Shown here piece after piece: positions 11,994-24,670 of a stretch of DNA of 64,000 nt; the stretch's first letter is position 1, and each line of letters begins with the position of its first letter. This stretch comes from Margaritifera margaritifera (Eukaryota; Mollusca; Bivalvia; Unionida; Margaritiferidae): positions 7,123,501-7,187,500 of the forward strand of contig JAQPZY010001670.1 of the NCBI GenBank assembly GCA_029931535.1. The letters are read 5' to 3'. A program made the position numbers and the translations under genes. The notes under the pieces were generated by a model. That model saw nothing but the letters and a program-made list of their open reading frames with translations, was not told where the DNA came from and did no database searches.

Positions 11994-12149
11994 TTTTCCA
12001 ATACAAACTTAGTTTTAGACCTCGATGGAGATACACAAGACTCCATTTCTACCTACGGCCTCCCCCCTCAAAAAAGTCGGTTAAATTGTTGATTTTTCCA
12101 TAATTACATGAGTATTTGAACTAGCACTAGTGTTCACAACGTCCCTTAA

Positions 12150-12151
<2 letters not shown>

Positions 12152-12217
<66 letters not shown>
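12152..12217. repeat. (TA)n microsatellite
   Basis: 66 bp of uninterrupted TA dinucleotides; it can extrude a cruciform. A 23-bp direct duplication ('GAGCACATTAGTTGGCAGAT...') follows at 12246-12291. Confidence 0.95.
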
Positions 12218-12220
<3 letters not shown>

Positions 12221-12291
12221 GTGTAAATTTCTGTCGATTTCGGTAGAGCACATTAGTTGGCAGATAACGAGCACATTAGTTGGCAGATAAC

Positions 12292-13735
12292 AATTAATTA
12301 GATTTATGAAGAAAGGTACCGTAGGAAATCGCTAGACTGCGATAGTTTTAATGTCCCTGTTTGGGGCGAGATTGATTCTTAATTAAGTCTTCATTGTATC
12401 ACTAACGGAAAGAAGGTGAATCTGAGGTATAGGTATCAAAAATGTCAAAGTTGAGAGGACGCAGAGACGATTTGTAAAGCAAGTGGAAGTAGCATTATCT
12501 TTTGAAATTTTCCAGAATCAGTTATTTAAATAGCGCACGAAAATCAAGAGGGTACGCTAACCACGATGGGCGTGTGTTTATAAAAGGCGGTAGATAGGTT
12601 TAATCTGATTGGGTACGCTAAATAAGGGGTGTGTTTCCCAGACGAAATTTCATGTTTTAAATATTCCACATCGCAAAATTTAATCAGTCCAAGTTCCTGC
12701 GAGAGGCTGGTGAAATCTTGACTCCTAGTAGAATTAGGCGAAATTCTCTCGTATAAACAATTGTTGAAGGGACAGGTGTCTGGAAGTTGAGGGACACAAT
12801 CCTGGCGGTAGAAGCGAGCGAGTCTCGAAAGCACAATGGCAAAATAGCTCCACCTATCCACTTATCAACCTACCTACCTACCCACACAAAGTTTGAGGAC
12901 CGAAAGAGGCTAGATAAGAGAGAGTGAGAAGAAAACAAGGGGAGAACATCAACCTGGACCGGACAGCAACATTGAATTTGGAGTGACCAGCAATAACAAC
13001 GTCAAGCAGGCATGCTGGGCAATTGCTTCGATTGTTCACTCGATTCTATGATGAACTAAGTCTATCGTTTTAAACAGATCGGCTAATTACATAATTATAT
13101 TTGTGTTGAAATTCGGTAACTGATTTAAAAAAGAAGTGTATCTTTCTAATGTTATGTATTATCTCAATTTGTTTTATGTAATTGATTAAATTTTTATATT
13201 TCATGTACGGGTGCTCGTGTTATTCTGTTTTATATATCTGCTCAGATCTCTATTTATTCCATCTATAAATTTCATAATTTATTTTATTATTTACTCGATC
13301 CGGGCAATAACACCGAGGTCGATCTCTAGATAACGATAACCAACCAAATCGTACACCTGTAACGAGGGGTCCGTCATTTATATATATATAATTTTTTTTT
13401 CCAAGTAACATTCAAAGAGAAAGGTTTCCAAATTAGCAATAATTTCCACCTAACTAAATATAAATTTTTGTGTGCTTTTTACAAAAGGTCGCTTCAAAGT
13501 TATTGCATACCCGGGATATTGTGATTTGAATGTTCAGGTTTTATCCTCTGTTAAAATAAAAGGGGGGGGGGGTCATTACCGTATTAACGGACATCCAGTT
13601 GCGATTAGCATATATCCAGATCGTAATTGGACCTAAGTTTGGATGAGAAAGAGCAAAGCACTGTAGAAATAAGGCCGTGTGATAGGTCACGTTTTTGTTC
13701 TTCTTCAGATATGCATTACAAGTCCTCGCCTGGAG

Positions 13736-13767
<32 letters not shown>

Positions 13768-14100
13768 GTCTATGAGGATGACACAATAAGTGCAAAAACT
13801 AATCTCTCTTGTGGTCCTCAATTATTACATATGTACAGGCAAATATATCAAATGCAGCTTGGAAACAAGTATCATTCAAAAAAGGTATTATGGATTTGTG
13901 TATACTAAAGCAAGAGAATATGGTTTCAGCACACAGGGCATTGTGTACTCAAACTTGCTTGATTTAAAACTTTTTCGTTTACAAATACACACAAATATAC
14001 TCACAAACACAGAAGTAAATACCCAGAGCAATTTTATATAATATATACATACACAAATATACTGTAACACGCCAATGAGAGCGAATCAGCGAATCAACCA
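12292..14100. other. No gene recognised
   Basis: A 105-codon minus-strand frame at 12544-12861 has no recognisable domain and no clear splice context. A G-run lies at 13562-13572 and (AAT)n at 13737-13767. Frames across the latter are artefacts. Confidence 0.4.
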
Positions 14101-14640
14101 CCTGCGTGAGGTCGGGCTGGAAGTCCCTTGTTTTCCCCTATTTCCAAGGACTTCCCGACAACATTCGTTGTCAACTGGAAGTTCTCGTAACGCGCCCAGA
14201 CTATGATAGCTACAATTTTTCTCTAATCAATCAATAAATGACCACAATATCACAACTACAACTTAACATTTGCATTGCTTTTCCTTGTTAGCATTGCCGT
14301 GGCATGAAGCACACATAACACAATTCAAACACCCAATGCAGGGAAATACTAAAACTACATCAATAGAATCTTGTCTATATTTATTTTTAGGTGCAGATAG
14401 GATAAGCTCTAAATATAATTCTTTACTAACATTTCACTTTTCATTATTAACCAATTATGGACCACCAAACCCGTATATTCTCTATACCCATTTCTAGACT
14501 GGTTCACAGTTGTTCTTACGAAACCAGTCCATGCCACTGCCAAGTCTCTTAACAACTCTAAGTATGACGTCTGTTCCTAGATATTGGCTAATTACTCGGG
14601 TTGGGAAATAGTTTCCCAACACCGACTTCCCATAATCAAA
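14101..14640. other. Hairpin-rich stretch
   Basis: Several strong inverted repeats sit close together. GGAAGTCC...GGACTTCC spans 14119-14155. GACAAC-ATTC-GTTGTC spans 14157-14172. ACTGGTT...AACCAGT spans about 14500-14527. GTTGGGAAA-TAG-TTTCCCAAC spans 14600-14620. The clustering suggests a structured RNA or a foldback element, but no family is recognised. Confidence 0.55.
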
Positions 14641-14659
14641 CAACTAATCACAAAAATCT

Positions 14660-17600
14660 AACGAACCTATAAATGGAGACGTAAATACAAATGGAACATA
14701 CCCAAATTTATTACAATATCATAAAGTTTGCCATAACCTTTTTTTTTAGATATTATCTTTACTGCATCCATTGCAAACATCTGTGATGAAAGGAAAGCAC
14801 TGATGATGCTTCTTTAACATCTTCATGTAGACATTTCCAAATTATTGAACCAGAAAAAGCCAAACTATTTGTACACAATTCGCTTTTGGGCTGTGAAGAA
14901 GAAAATTATTAGCTGACATAGAGCGTAGTATTGGTAGACTAGAATATGTATTAGTATTATTTGTCCTTTTACTGAAAATATTTATATAAATTTAGCTTTT
15001 CTTAAACATATTATTTCATAGACAGTCATGATCTTCAAATCATTCATACATTCGTAGACATTATCAACATTGTTGTCAAGGTTAATTCTGGTGGCTCTTT
15101 TTTTTAAGACGTCTTTCCACTTTTAACATATTGGTTTTAGAAGCATTACCCCATGTGATCTTGCAGTAGCCCAGATGAGATCGAATATATCTTGTATAAA
15201 ACGCTGATCTTGAGTCAGAGATTAAGTTTCCAGCCAATCAGAAAGCCTTTTCAAATGTAACGTCGTTTGTGATTGGTCAAAACAAAATCTTAAGCTAAAG
15301 AGTTTTATGATTTTCAGGTCTGATCTGTCGGCGCATTATGCAATAGCAGAGAAGGATCTACGCTGTCTCATCTTGGTACGCATTATACACGGCTAAAGAT
15401 GATACAAATAAAGAAATTAGTCGAGCAAGTTTTATGTTTATATGCTGGGGAACATGGAAGTTATCTCATTATTAAAGTAACTTAAGAACTTATTTTGAAG
15501 ACCTACAAATTACAAAATGGTATTTCTGCCAATAAAGTTTGATTACGTTACATAACACAAACGAATGGCATCATCTGGGCCAATGACATTGATACTTTCC
15601 TTGCGACATATAGTGTGTTGACTGTGATAAAATGATTGCAAGAAGTTCTGTTTCTTCTTAGGGATATCCGCTTTGTAAAATCAACGCTTACTGCGCAGCT
15701 CGATTATGATGTCATTGATATGACGACACTTATTACCTAAATGTATCTTAGCGCTTTGAACTCTGCGAGAGACTGAACGTAAAATGACTTATTAAATAAT
15801 GAAAAGTAAAAATGCTCAGATAATTTTAATAATAGCAATAACAATTCTGTGAAAGAAAATGATACAGTAAAGAATGCGAGACATTTGTCGAGTCTATCTA
15901 CTTGCTTATTGATGTGCGTCAGAACCACACGCTCAATAGTTGGTTTGATTGGGCTGAACCCGCTTTAGAGAATTTTGCCTACAAGGCTTTTGGTAATTTC
16001 TATTTCTGAACGGCAGCATATACAAAGCAGCTCGTTTCCCTACTGCTTTATATATAATGAAAATTTTCCTGTGAGAGGATTTAACATTTCTTAAAATGTG
16101 AATTCAATTTAGATCCTATATGATGATGTACCACCAGAGAAAATCTTGGTATTTTCTTTCACGGAATGCGGCTTATATTACAACTTTTGACCTCTATCTT
16201 AACATCTTTACCTTTTATCTTTTATCTTGTAGCACTTCATGTTTACTTTTATTTGGAATGGTTTGTCTTCCTAAATTTGCTTTTTCTTATTTAAATTCTT
16301 TGTCTTTACATTTTTTTACTTAACTTTTTTAGCCAGTATTACTATACATACATACCTTTTTAAATCTTTAGTGACTTACGACCTGCCGTAAATTGACTGC
16401 GCAGGCTTTCTGTTTGCGGAAAACTGATCTGGTCATACCGAAAAAATTTAATCCCAAACATATACTTTTGTTAGTATATCTGTTAAAAGGAGTTTATGAT
16501 CTTCAACCCGTACAAATGTAATGAATTTTTAAATACTCATTCAGCTATTATTTTATGGACAAATTGTGACAGGGTATTTTTCTCCATACCTCCTATGTAA
16601 TGACCCTACTATTCGTACCTGATTTCTCACTTCAAAGTGTAAGTGTTCGAAGCATTTACGGAATTCAGTCTATCTCAACACCATGTATAATCAGCCGCTA
16701 AAGTTTGGCAGTGCAAGCGATTATTGGAGTGTTCCAAACTAAACTTCAAATCACGTCTTGATGTACGTCTCTATGTCTGAACTGTAGAACTGTTGCTTTA
16801 TTTTTATGTCGTTTTGCTGCTAGACACTGACATATATTTAAAACACATAAACGACCTTAGCTGTATGTAAGAATATCAGTCCAAGATAGGAAGCTTGGCT
16901 TTCAAAGAAACCTAGCAGTATAGAATCATCATCCATCGGAGGCACAAAGAACGTCTTCAGTCGACTGGCATGGTGTGAGTAATTAATTAGGTTGGTACAC
17001 AGATACGACTCAGATATAGAACCTTTGTGGCTTTTCAAATATAGAAACCGATTTCTGGATAAATCATCAAGAGACTTGACTCTGATCATTCGAACTACCC
17101 AAGAACACGTGCACTGTGATTGGGATATGTCTACCAAAATCTGATGCGCGTGAAGATTATAACCATGCCTACCTTTCTGTCTTTTCGAAATTGGGAATTA
17201 AAAAAGATTAATATTTTTCACTATTCGCCTCCCTTGGCAGGATATAGAAGAAAGTGAAGTTGCAAAAGAAGAAAAATTGTTTATGTTACAAAATATCGGA
17301 GAATTGCCCAAAAGAAGAAGAAAGGAAGAGGAAGAAGATGATGATGATCTCGTTCACGTGTCTCGAAAACCTGAATTATTTTAGCGCTCTTGATGCTGTT
17401 GATGGACGAACACACATTCTCTGTTCAACACGATGGCACAGTATATAACTCTCATGATCACTTATAAAATTAATGTGAATGCAACAGGTAACATGTTCCA
17501 CAACGATAATGTATAGCAATGTTATAGAGCAGTGACTTTATTCTTCGAAATACGCAAAGTTCAATGCTCAGCTGCGCTTGATACGAGAATTCGTGCTGTT

Positions 17601-18218
17601 TGGTTGTCATTTTTCTCGCGCCACCTTATTTTTAAAATCTGCACAATCGAACAGAGTCCAGCTGCTATGCATTTATTTAAACTTTGAATTTACAGCGCTA
17701 AAGACTGACTATCTCAAGTTCTATCTACGGAATGGCAATTAAGTATAGCAAAGATTAAGGCATTCCATTTTCTAAATAAGCATCGAAATGTTTAAAAAAA
17801 TCGTAATTACGCTATATGAATAATATTTGTTGCATAAGATATAAATTATTGCATAAAATATTCCAAGCTATTTGGATGGATTTCACATTTATGTTGTCAG
17901 CTGTTAGCAACATTCCTGGTACAATTTACAAATTGATATTTTGGGTCCGCTGGGCAGGCAACAATTTTGAATACTGGTGATATACCGATGTTACCTGGAA
18001 TTTGTCTTTTTCCTTGACAGTGTATAGTTACACTTATGAATGAATCACCTTAATTGACAGGACTAAAAACAAACACGGTAACATCAGTATTCTACCGTAG
18101 AGATAACTAACACACTTTGAACATATTATTATATGTCCGCATTGTGTTTCATAGTAATGTTTGTTTTCACTAGCAGGGATTGCTTGACTCTGGGAAGCAT
18201 AAACCAGGGCAGTGAACT
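14660..18218. other. No gene recognised
   Basis: AT-rich sequence. Frames such as 16838-17137 (minus, 99 codons) show no domain, repeat or signal I can name. No tandem repeat or mobile element was recognised. Confidence 0.35.
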
Positions 18219-18338
18219 TCACCTTGATCTTTTAACTCCAACACGAAAGGTTCCGTTATTACCATCAGGGACGAACAATTCGTAAAATTTCTTGAAATAA
18301 TACAGTGTAGAACATTAAGAAAATAACATTAGTTTGTG

Positions 18339-18475
18339 GCTTTAACACCATTTTTTAGCACATGATAGGCTATACATGGCGACCAGTATATTTGGTGGAA
18401 CCAGACTCCGAGAGGACCCCGGGAATAACCACCGACCCACGGGAAGCTACTGGCAAGCTTTCTCACACTTGGGGA
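18339..18475 (-). mobile_element. SINE fragment, same family as 24280-24525, tRNA head missing
   Basis: It carries 'TAGCACATGATAGGCTATAC', 'CCACGGGAAGCTACTGGCAA' and 'GCTTTCTCACA' in the same order as the complete copies. It stops before the box B/box A part, so the 5' tRNA-like head is absent, as expected of a 5'-truncated retrocopy. Confidence 0.85.
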
Positions 18476-18479
18476 TACT

Positions 18480-20706
18480 ATGACCTTGGTCTTTGAGTCT
18501 TTGACTGCAACATTTGTATTTTACATTCTTGACATAACAGTAAGTTATCAAAACAATTTGATGATTTGATGTGGTTTCGTAATTCAAGCTATTCTAGGAA
18601 AGCTATTTCCGCAGAATATGTCACGGTAACCTAGCCTTTTAGAAACTGTATTATGACCTTGACCTTGGAGCTTCCGTACTGGCCATATCATCAAGCCATC
18701 CACAAGTTTGGTTATGTTATGTTCTTTGTGATTCAGGTTATTGTGCAGAAACTATTTCCCACGCACCTGCGACGGTGACCATGACTTTTGACCTTTTAAC
18801 CCAGTCGATGACTTTCTTTTCTTGTTCAAGGTACAGAATTTGGTCAAGATACGTTGTCAGTAACTAATGTTATCGTGCTGAACGTCTTTTCTTAGTTGAA
18901 TCACTGTGACTTTGGCGTTTAACCTTTTTATCCCAAATCAATAGGTTTTTATTTATCCCTAGTGCAAGTCATCCACAAAGTTTGGTCGATGTACATGGTC
19001 TAGTTATCATCCGGAAACATTCGTCTTCTTTGAGTGACCGTGACTTTGATTGCAGACCTTTTGACATAAACATCGATAGGCTTCCTTTTAGCCTGGTAGC
19101 AAGCCATCCATAAAGTTTGGGTTGAGGTATATGAAAAAGAACTAAAGTTATTCTATGAAAATCATTTTTAGCTCTACTGGTTCATAGACCAAAATAGCTT
19201 ATGGTCTGGTCTGTTGTCCGTCTTCCATCATCTGTTCGTCCGTTAGCACAAGTTTGTTATCGCTACTCCTTCTAAACTACTTGGAGGATTGCCATGAAAC
19301 CTCACACACACATTCATTCCAAGGTCTATTTGGTCCAAGATGAAAGCCGTGCTGTTCAGACATCTTGAAAATCTTGTTATCGCTACACCTCCTGAATGGA
19401 TGGTTATATCAACATGGTGTTTTCCCTAAAAGACTTCTTATAATGTCTAGTTGGTTCTAAATAAAAATGGTGCCGATCGGATGTCTAACATGGCCGTTAC
19501 AGTAGCCATCTTGAAAAAATCTTGTTATCGTTACTCCTCCTGAACTGAAAGTCGTATTTAAATGGGACTTTCCCCAGAAGACTTCTTATGATGTCTAGTT
19601 GGTCCTAAATGAAAATGGTTCTGCCCGGAAATTCAATATGGTCACCACAGCGGTAATCTTGAAAATCTTGTTACAGCTACTCCACTTGAATAGATATTCA
19701 TATTAATATAGGATTTTCACTAAAATACTTCTTATAATGTCTAGTTGGCCTTAAATAAAAATGGTGCCTATCTGACATCCAATATAGCTACTACAGCAGC
19801 CATCTTCAAAATCTTGTTATTGCTACTCCTCCTGAATGGAAAGTCATATCAGCATGGGGTTTTCACCGAAAGACTTCTTATTGTGTCTGGTTGGTCTTAA
19901 ATAAAATTGGGCCGATCTGATATCCAGTATAGCCGCCATTGCGGCAATCTTGAAAATCTTATCGCTACTCCTCCTAGATGAAACGTCTTATCAACATTGG
20001 TTTTTCACCAGAAGACATCTTATGATGTCTAGTCGGTACTAAATAAAAATGGTACCAATCTGATATCCAGTGTGGCCACCAAAGCAGCTATCTTGAAAAT
20101 CTTGTTATTGCTACTCTTCTTAAAAAGAAAGTCACATGGACATGGAGTTTTCACAAGAAGACTAATTATGATATATAGTTGGTCCTGAATGAAAACAGTG
20201 CCGATCTGACCTCAAATATGGCTGCCACAATGAAAATATTAAAGATTTTGTCTCTAATTCTCCTGAAGGAAGGGTCATATCATCATGGTTTTTCACCAAA
20301 AGTCTTCTAATGGTGCCTAGTTTGCACTAAATGAAAATGGTGCCGTGCTTACATCCAATATAGCTGATACGTGGCTAATTTTAAATCTTATCGCTTAAAA
20401 ATGTCAGAGATGGTTTCAACACTCAGCAGTTGAAAAGAAGAAATGGTCTTATCTTGAATTTCTGGAAATTCTTTTCGGACGATAGAGCGTCAGTCCCTTT
20501 GAGGGACTCTTGTTTCTTCTTTGAGCCAGAATTTTGTTACCCCCAAATCAACAGGCTTTTACTTGCCCCCACGAGCAAGGCACATACAAAGTTTGGTAAA
20601 GATATACAATGTAGTCTCGAACTATAGTAATCACGAGAAGACCAAATACAGATAGACGGGCGGAGAGCACCATAAAATGATACACTCCGCTTTAAAGCTG
20701 GAGTGC
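18480..20706 (+). mobile_element. Family A minisatellite-cored element, interrupted by a family B element
   Basis: Family A units ('GACCTTTTGAC', 'TTATTGTGCAGAAAC', 'AAGTTTGG') run from about 18480 to 19165 and resume at about 20511. The 3' module with 'GATAGACGGGCGGAG' and the hairpin CACTCC-GCTTTAAAGC-T-GGAGTG follows at 20683-20706. Between them lies a family B element. Joining the two sides gives a unit reading 'GAAAATCATTTTT' then 'CTTGTTTCTTCTTTGAG', which is close to an ordinary A unit, so the insertion is real. A SINE fragment sits just upstream at 18339-18475. Confidence 0.8.
19168..20510 (+). mobile_element. Family B minisatellite-cored element (Helitron/HINE-like), plus orientation
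   Basis: The 5' end is a near palindrome ('GGTTCATAGACC' context). It is followed by a unique leader ('GGAGGATTGCCATGAAAC') and about eight units of roughly 140-150 bp, with 'CTTGAAAATCTTGTTATCGC', 'ACTCCTCCTGAA', 'TTTTCACCAGAAGACTTCTT' and 'AATATGGCCGCCA'. The 3' end has 'AACACTCAGCAGTTGAAAAG' and a terminal hairpin AGTCCCTTTGAGGGACT at 20492-20508. The same structure recurs in reverse orientation at 46175-48417, which fixes both ends. No coding capacity was seen. Helitron/Helentron affinity is inferred from the 3' terminal hairpin and lack of terminal inverted repeats. Confidence 0.8.
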
Positions 20707-21484
20707 CAAAGTCACATGTTTGTTCTGTTGTTCAAAACATGCTACTTTTCTCAATTTGACATTCTTCAAATGTGTGCCTCCAAGATGCTTTATTTTGCCC
20801 ACCCACTGTTGCAAGCAATATCAGGGTAAAAACTTTGTACATGTATTTTATACAAGTATTTTTAAAAATAAAGATATTAGCCGTGTCGCAATTATGCGAA
20901 AAAAGCTTTCTGGACGCTATATAGTACTTCACATTTACCCACTAAATGTAGGTTTACTGCCGGTTTAGGAGGCTCACAAGATGGATATAAAAAAGTGCTA
21001 TCGCTTATCTGGTCATGACTTCGCTAGTAATTGTAAATGTTGGTATCGGTTAACAACACTTGAGGCTTATTGCTTGGTCGTTATTGTTACCTGCTATCTT
21101 TATTTTCTGATTCTAACTACGCATGCTCTGACGTCAGTTCTCACTGACCCAACAGACATGATATATTTCCAGTCTAAATTGCATGCATTAGTGAGAGGTC
21201 TGCAGTACAACTTGGTGTGCGCATTTATCTATAAAACTGCATCCAGGATTGCTATTTTTTTTATTTTCCCTCAAGAGAGTGGAGACTATCAATGCTTTTT
21301 TGTTTTTGTTTTTTTTGTTTTGTTTTGTTTGTTTGTTTGTTGGTTGTTTTTTTTTTTTTTTTTTTTTTCTCTCTCTCTCTCTCTACTAAATAGAGGAAGA
21401 GATGTAGAACTGCTGTCAGATTATCCGCCTGTGGCTGAATTGCTTCTACTATAGGGATCATACATGTTTTGTTTTTCTTTCTGG
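20707..21484. other. No convincing gene; T-rich and (CT)n tract
   Basis: A 157-codon plus-strand frame (20981-21454) ends in poly-Phe/Leu/Ser encoded by a T/CT microsatellite at 21296-21383. It lacks homology I can recognise; I do not call it a gene. Confidence 0.45.
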
Positions 21485-21578
21485 TATCAACGTTCGCCAA
21501 TTCCCGAGGAGGTCGTTGAAGCCCGAGCCCAAAGGGCAAGGGTTTCAACACACCCGAGGGATGCGGTGAACGTTGATA
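21485..21578. mobile_element. 94-bp nested-palindrome element (hairpin MITE candidate)
   Basis: The outer inverted repeat TATCAACGTTC (21485-21495) / GAACGTTGATA (21568-21578) is perfect. Inside it, GTTGAA (21515-21520) pairs with TTCAAC (21544-21549) and encloses CCC/GGG and GCCC-AAA-GGGC, giving a nearly continuous stem. GC content is well above the surroundings. It has no coding capacity. It could be a tiny foldback transposon or a structured RNA gene. Confidence 0.6.
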
Positions 21579-22334
21579 ATTTAAATAAAAAATACTCACG
21601 TATGATGGCAATTTTTACGTAAAAACAAAACAATCAAAACTTTCACATTTTCAGATGCAATTAAAAGTTTCACCCGATCAGCTGATGAAAAAGAATGGTC
21701 GTCTGGCAAGAGAGCCAACTTCTAAGATCTATTGAGAAATAATCACTTTTACGAATCGTTTGGTATAATATCTGTCATTTCTGATGATTAAAGCAACGAC
21801 CAGATGTTTGGCAGGTAATTATGTCTCATTACTCAGATTCTGAACCGTTTTTGTATTTATACGCAAATGAGAATACACACCGGTTATTTTTGAGCAGACG
21901 ATTTGAAAAAAAATCACCATTGCGTGCATTGTTTATTTATATCATTCTGAATAAATAAGATGCATTTGCGGGAAAAAGAGCCCGTCTTATTTCTCTACTC
22001 GGAAAGTTTCTCTCCTGTGCGACTGAAGGACCTAACAGGATTGCGTGTTTTTAGCGAATACAGACACGATGCGGAATGCGGTCATTTGTTTTGGATGTGG
22101 CTCGGGAAAAGGATACGTATATCAACACATCAGGGTATCAATGCCACATTAAATCCGATATTGATACATGGATACGGCCACATTGATACACCTCGCACAA
22201 CAATGCTGTACACGCACTTTTATGTAAGAATTAGTGTTTAGGCTTCTTCATATAAGCTAGTGCACGTTGTACCAGTGCGGTCTGTGCAACGAAAAACGGG
22301 TCAACAATATCCATATAACGTCACACCATTAACA
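21579..22334. other. No feature recognised
   Basis: A 93-codon plus-strand frame at 21960-22241 has no recognised domain. No repeat was seen. Confidence 0.35.
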
Positions 22335-22590
22335 CGTGTTCTACCACATTTATTTAAGAAGTGCCAACAAGTGTTCTACCACATTTACTTTAAGAAGTGC
22401 CAACAAGTGTTCTACCACATTTATTTAAGAAGTGCCAACACGTGTTCTACCACATTTACTCTAAGAAGTACCAACAAGTGTTCTACCACATTTACTTTAA
22501 GAAGTGCCAACACGTGTTCTACCACATTTACTCTAAGAAGTACCAACAAGTGTTCTACTACATTTACGAAAAGAAGTGCCAACCGTCTTC
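22335..22590. repeat. 36-bp tandem repeat, 7 units
   Basis: 'GTGCCAACAAGTGTTCTACC' plus 'ACATTTACTTTAAGA' repeats at 36 bp. The higher-order alternation of CAACAAG and CAACACG variants shows that dimers were amplified. Frames repeating a short peptide on the plus strand reflect the period. A separate 34-bp repeat ('CCATGTATGACTTGATCTAG') follows at 22685-22765. Confidence 0.9.
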
Positions 22591-22765
22591 AACTGTTTCA
22601 GATGTAGTTTTGACTACAATTTGAAGGACGGGTGAACACTGCCCATGGAAATGTTCGCGAAACGACTGATCTACACTATTTCTCGATTCCATGTATGACT
22701 TGATCTAGACTTTTTCTGGATTCCATGTATGACTTGATCTAGACTATTTCTGGATTCCATGTGTA

Positions 22766-24268
22766 CCTTTGGCTCTTACAGAACCATATATTTCACCACA
22801 AAATTACACATCTATCGATATTTATTTATGTTTTCCTAAGTCGAAGTCGGTTGTGTTATAAACTGAAGAAAACAGTTAGGTCTTGTGTCAGTAAGTCAGT
22901 GGTTAAGTTAGTCATAAGCCATCTTGAACATCTATTAACGTTTTTTGCTACTTACAAACGTAACATTTTTACTTGAGACCTCCGTCATCTCAAGACAGCT
23001 GATGTGCGGAAAACCATACTGCACTCGATATACTTTTCCTGTGCAGTCTGTAACAAAAAATGATACATACTTCAGTTTGAATACAATCTTTTGTCAAGGT
23101 CTTATATCATTAAAGTGACAGCTGATCCAATCTCACGTCAAAATGGGCAATGGACGTAAGCAAGTATACATAGTACACAAATTATCCCGTGTTGTCTTCA
23201 ATTTAACACGTCTCGAAATCAGGTCATTCCACATGCCTTCAGAAAGCGAATGCACAGTAATACCCCAAAAATCATTATTTTTTCATGAATGATTGTTAAC
23301 ATTCCCTTTTGTTTAAATGATATCCAAACGACTAATTTTAAATCGTCAGTTATTTTTTTCACCGTACATCCACCCTCGTCAGAGGTAAACCTAATGTTTC
23401 AAATACAATTTCTACTGGGATTATAAAAAAAAAAATATACGGGTGGTGAGGTAGGAAGATAGAAAGAAAAAAGGAAAGAATCGTATACAATGACACGTTG
23501 AAATTCAAATTTTCTCTGCACAGTTCTTTGGGAACGGACATTTTTCTTCTTCTAAGCAAAATACTGAAAAGTTGATGAGCCGGTGTCTTCTATTATACAT
23601 TTCCATAATTTTAATGTTATATACTGATGTATGTGAATGATAACAGATAATGGATTCTTTTTAGAAATAAATAATTTTAGCTCCGAATTCTCGCGAAATG
23701 TTATAATATTACTTTATTTATTTATTTCTTTACATTTAAAAAAAATTATATTACAAAGAATGAAACGCATGAATGAGTGTCATCAAAGCCAATTTTCTTT
23801 CTGAACTCATGAAAAGAAACATTATCTTGAGACAGAAATGATTTCAGTCTCCTAAATGTCCTATACCTTTAATAAACGTTACGAATCTCACTTTCTCTCT
23901 AAGGGAAAAATGTAGAAATGAAATGTTCGCGTAATTCTTTACGATTTTTTCGACAAGGTTACAAATTGCGAAAATCAACCCCGTGAAATTAAAAATAAAT
24001 ATGATTGGAAAAATCGCAAAATCGTGAAATAAAACACGCTATTTTTCAAAATCTAACATTCGCAAAAAGTGAACAATGCGAATGATATTTTCCACATTAC
24101 TATAATTTGCAGTTCGATCTAACCTGGTAGTTCGATTAAATATACATGTATTTTTTAATATTGATTTAAAGTTTATACGATATCTTTGGATCATAGCAGC
24201 AGCGTAATTGCGAATAGGTTGCCTAGATTGTAATATTTCAAGAGCATAAATAAATGTATTAGTGCAAT
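22766..24268. other. No feature recognised
   Basis: AT-rich with several A-runs. No exon, RNA or repeat was recognised. Confidence 0.4.
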
Positions 24269-24279
24269 TAGTGCAAGGT

Positions 24280-24525
24280 TGTTGTTGTTGGTTTAACGCC
24301 ATTTTTCAGCACTTGATAGGCTATACATGGCGGCCAGTTTTTATCTGGTAGAGGAAAAACCCAGGAAAACCCCGGGAAGAACCACCGCCCACGGGAAGCT
24401 ACTGGCAAGCTTTCTCACATATCCACATTGGCCGAGCCCGAGACTCGAACCCATGGCAGACAGAGGTGAGACGGCAGTGATCGGTAAAGGCGAGCGCCGT
24501 AGACCACTCGGCCACCCGGGGCCCC
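24280..24525 (-). mobile_element. Full-length tRNA-derived SINE with target-site duplication
   Basis: On the minus strand it begins with GGGGCCCCGGG and box A TGGCCGAGTGG. Box B (GGTTCGAGTC) is unusually far downstream, fitting a Leu/Ser-type head with a long variable arm. The body contains 'TTGCCAGTAGCTTCCCGTGG' and 'CCATGTATAGCCTATCAAG'; the tail is (CAA)n. An 11-bp direct repeat TAGTGCAAGGT flanks it at 24269-24279 and 24526-24536, so both ends are exact. Two further copies lie at 18339-18475 and 45583-45847. Confidence 0.92.
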
Positions 24526-24549
24526 TAGTGCAAGGTAGAAAGCAAGGAA

Positions 24550-24551
<2 letters not shown>

Positions 24552-24622
<71 letters not shown>

Positions 24623-24636
24623 CTATATATATATAT
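24552..24636. repeat. (TA)n microsatellite
   Basis: About 85 bp of TA repeats with one interruption near 24621. The Tyr/Ile frames over it on both strands are artefacts. Confidence 0.95.
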
Positions 24637-24670
24637 AACACAAAACTTAAAACGGCGCAAATACAAAACA

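Noticed and set aside
12544..12861. 105-codon minus-strand frame as a small gene
   Set aside because: No domain, no recognised exon borders and no supporting context; it could be chance.
20981..21454. 157-codon plus-strand frame with membrane-like stretches
   Set aside because: The hydrophobic part is encoded by T-rich and CT microsatellite sequence, there is no recognisable family, and the frame has no splice or promoter context.
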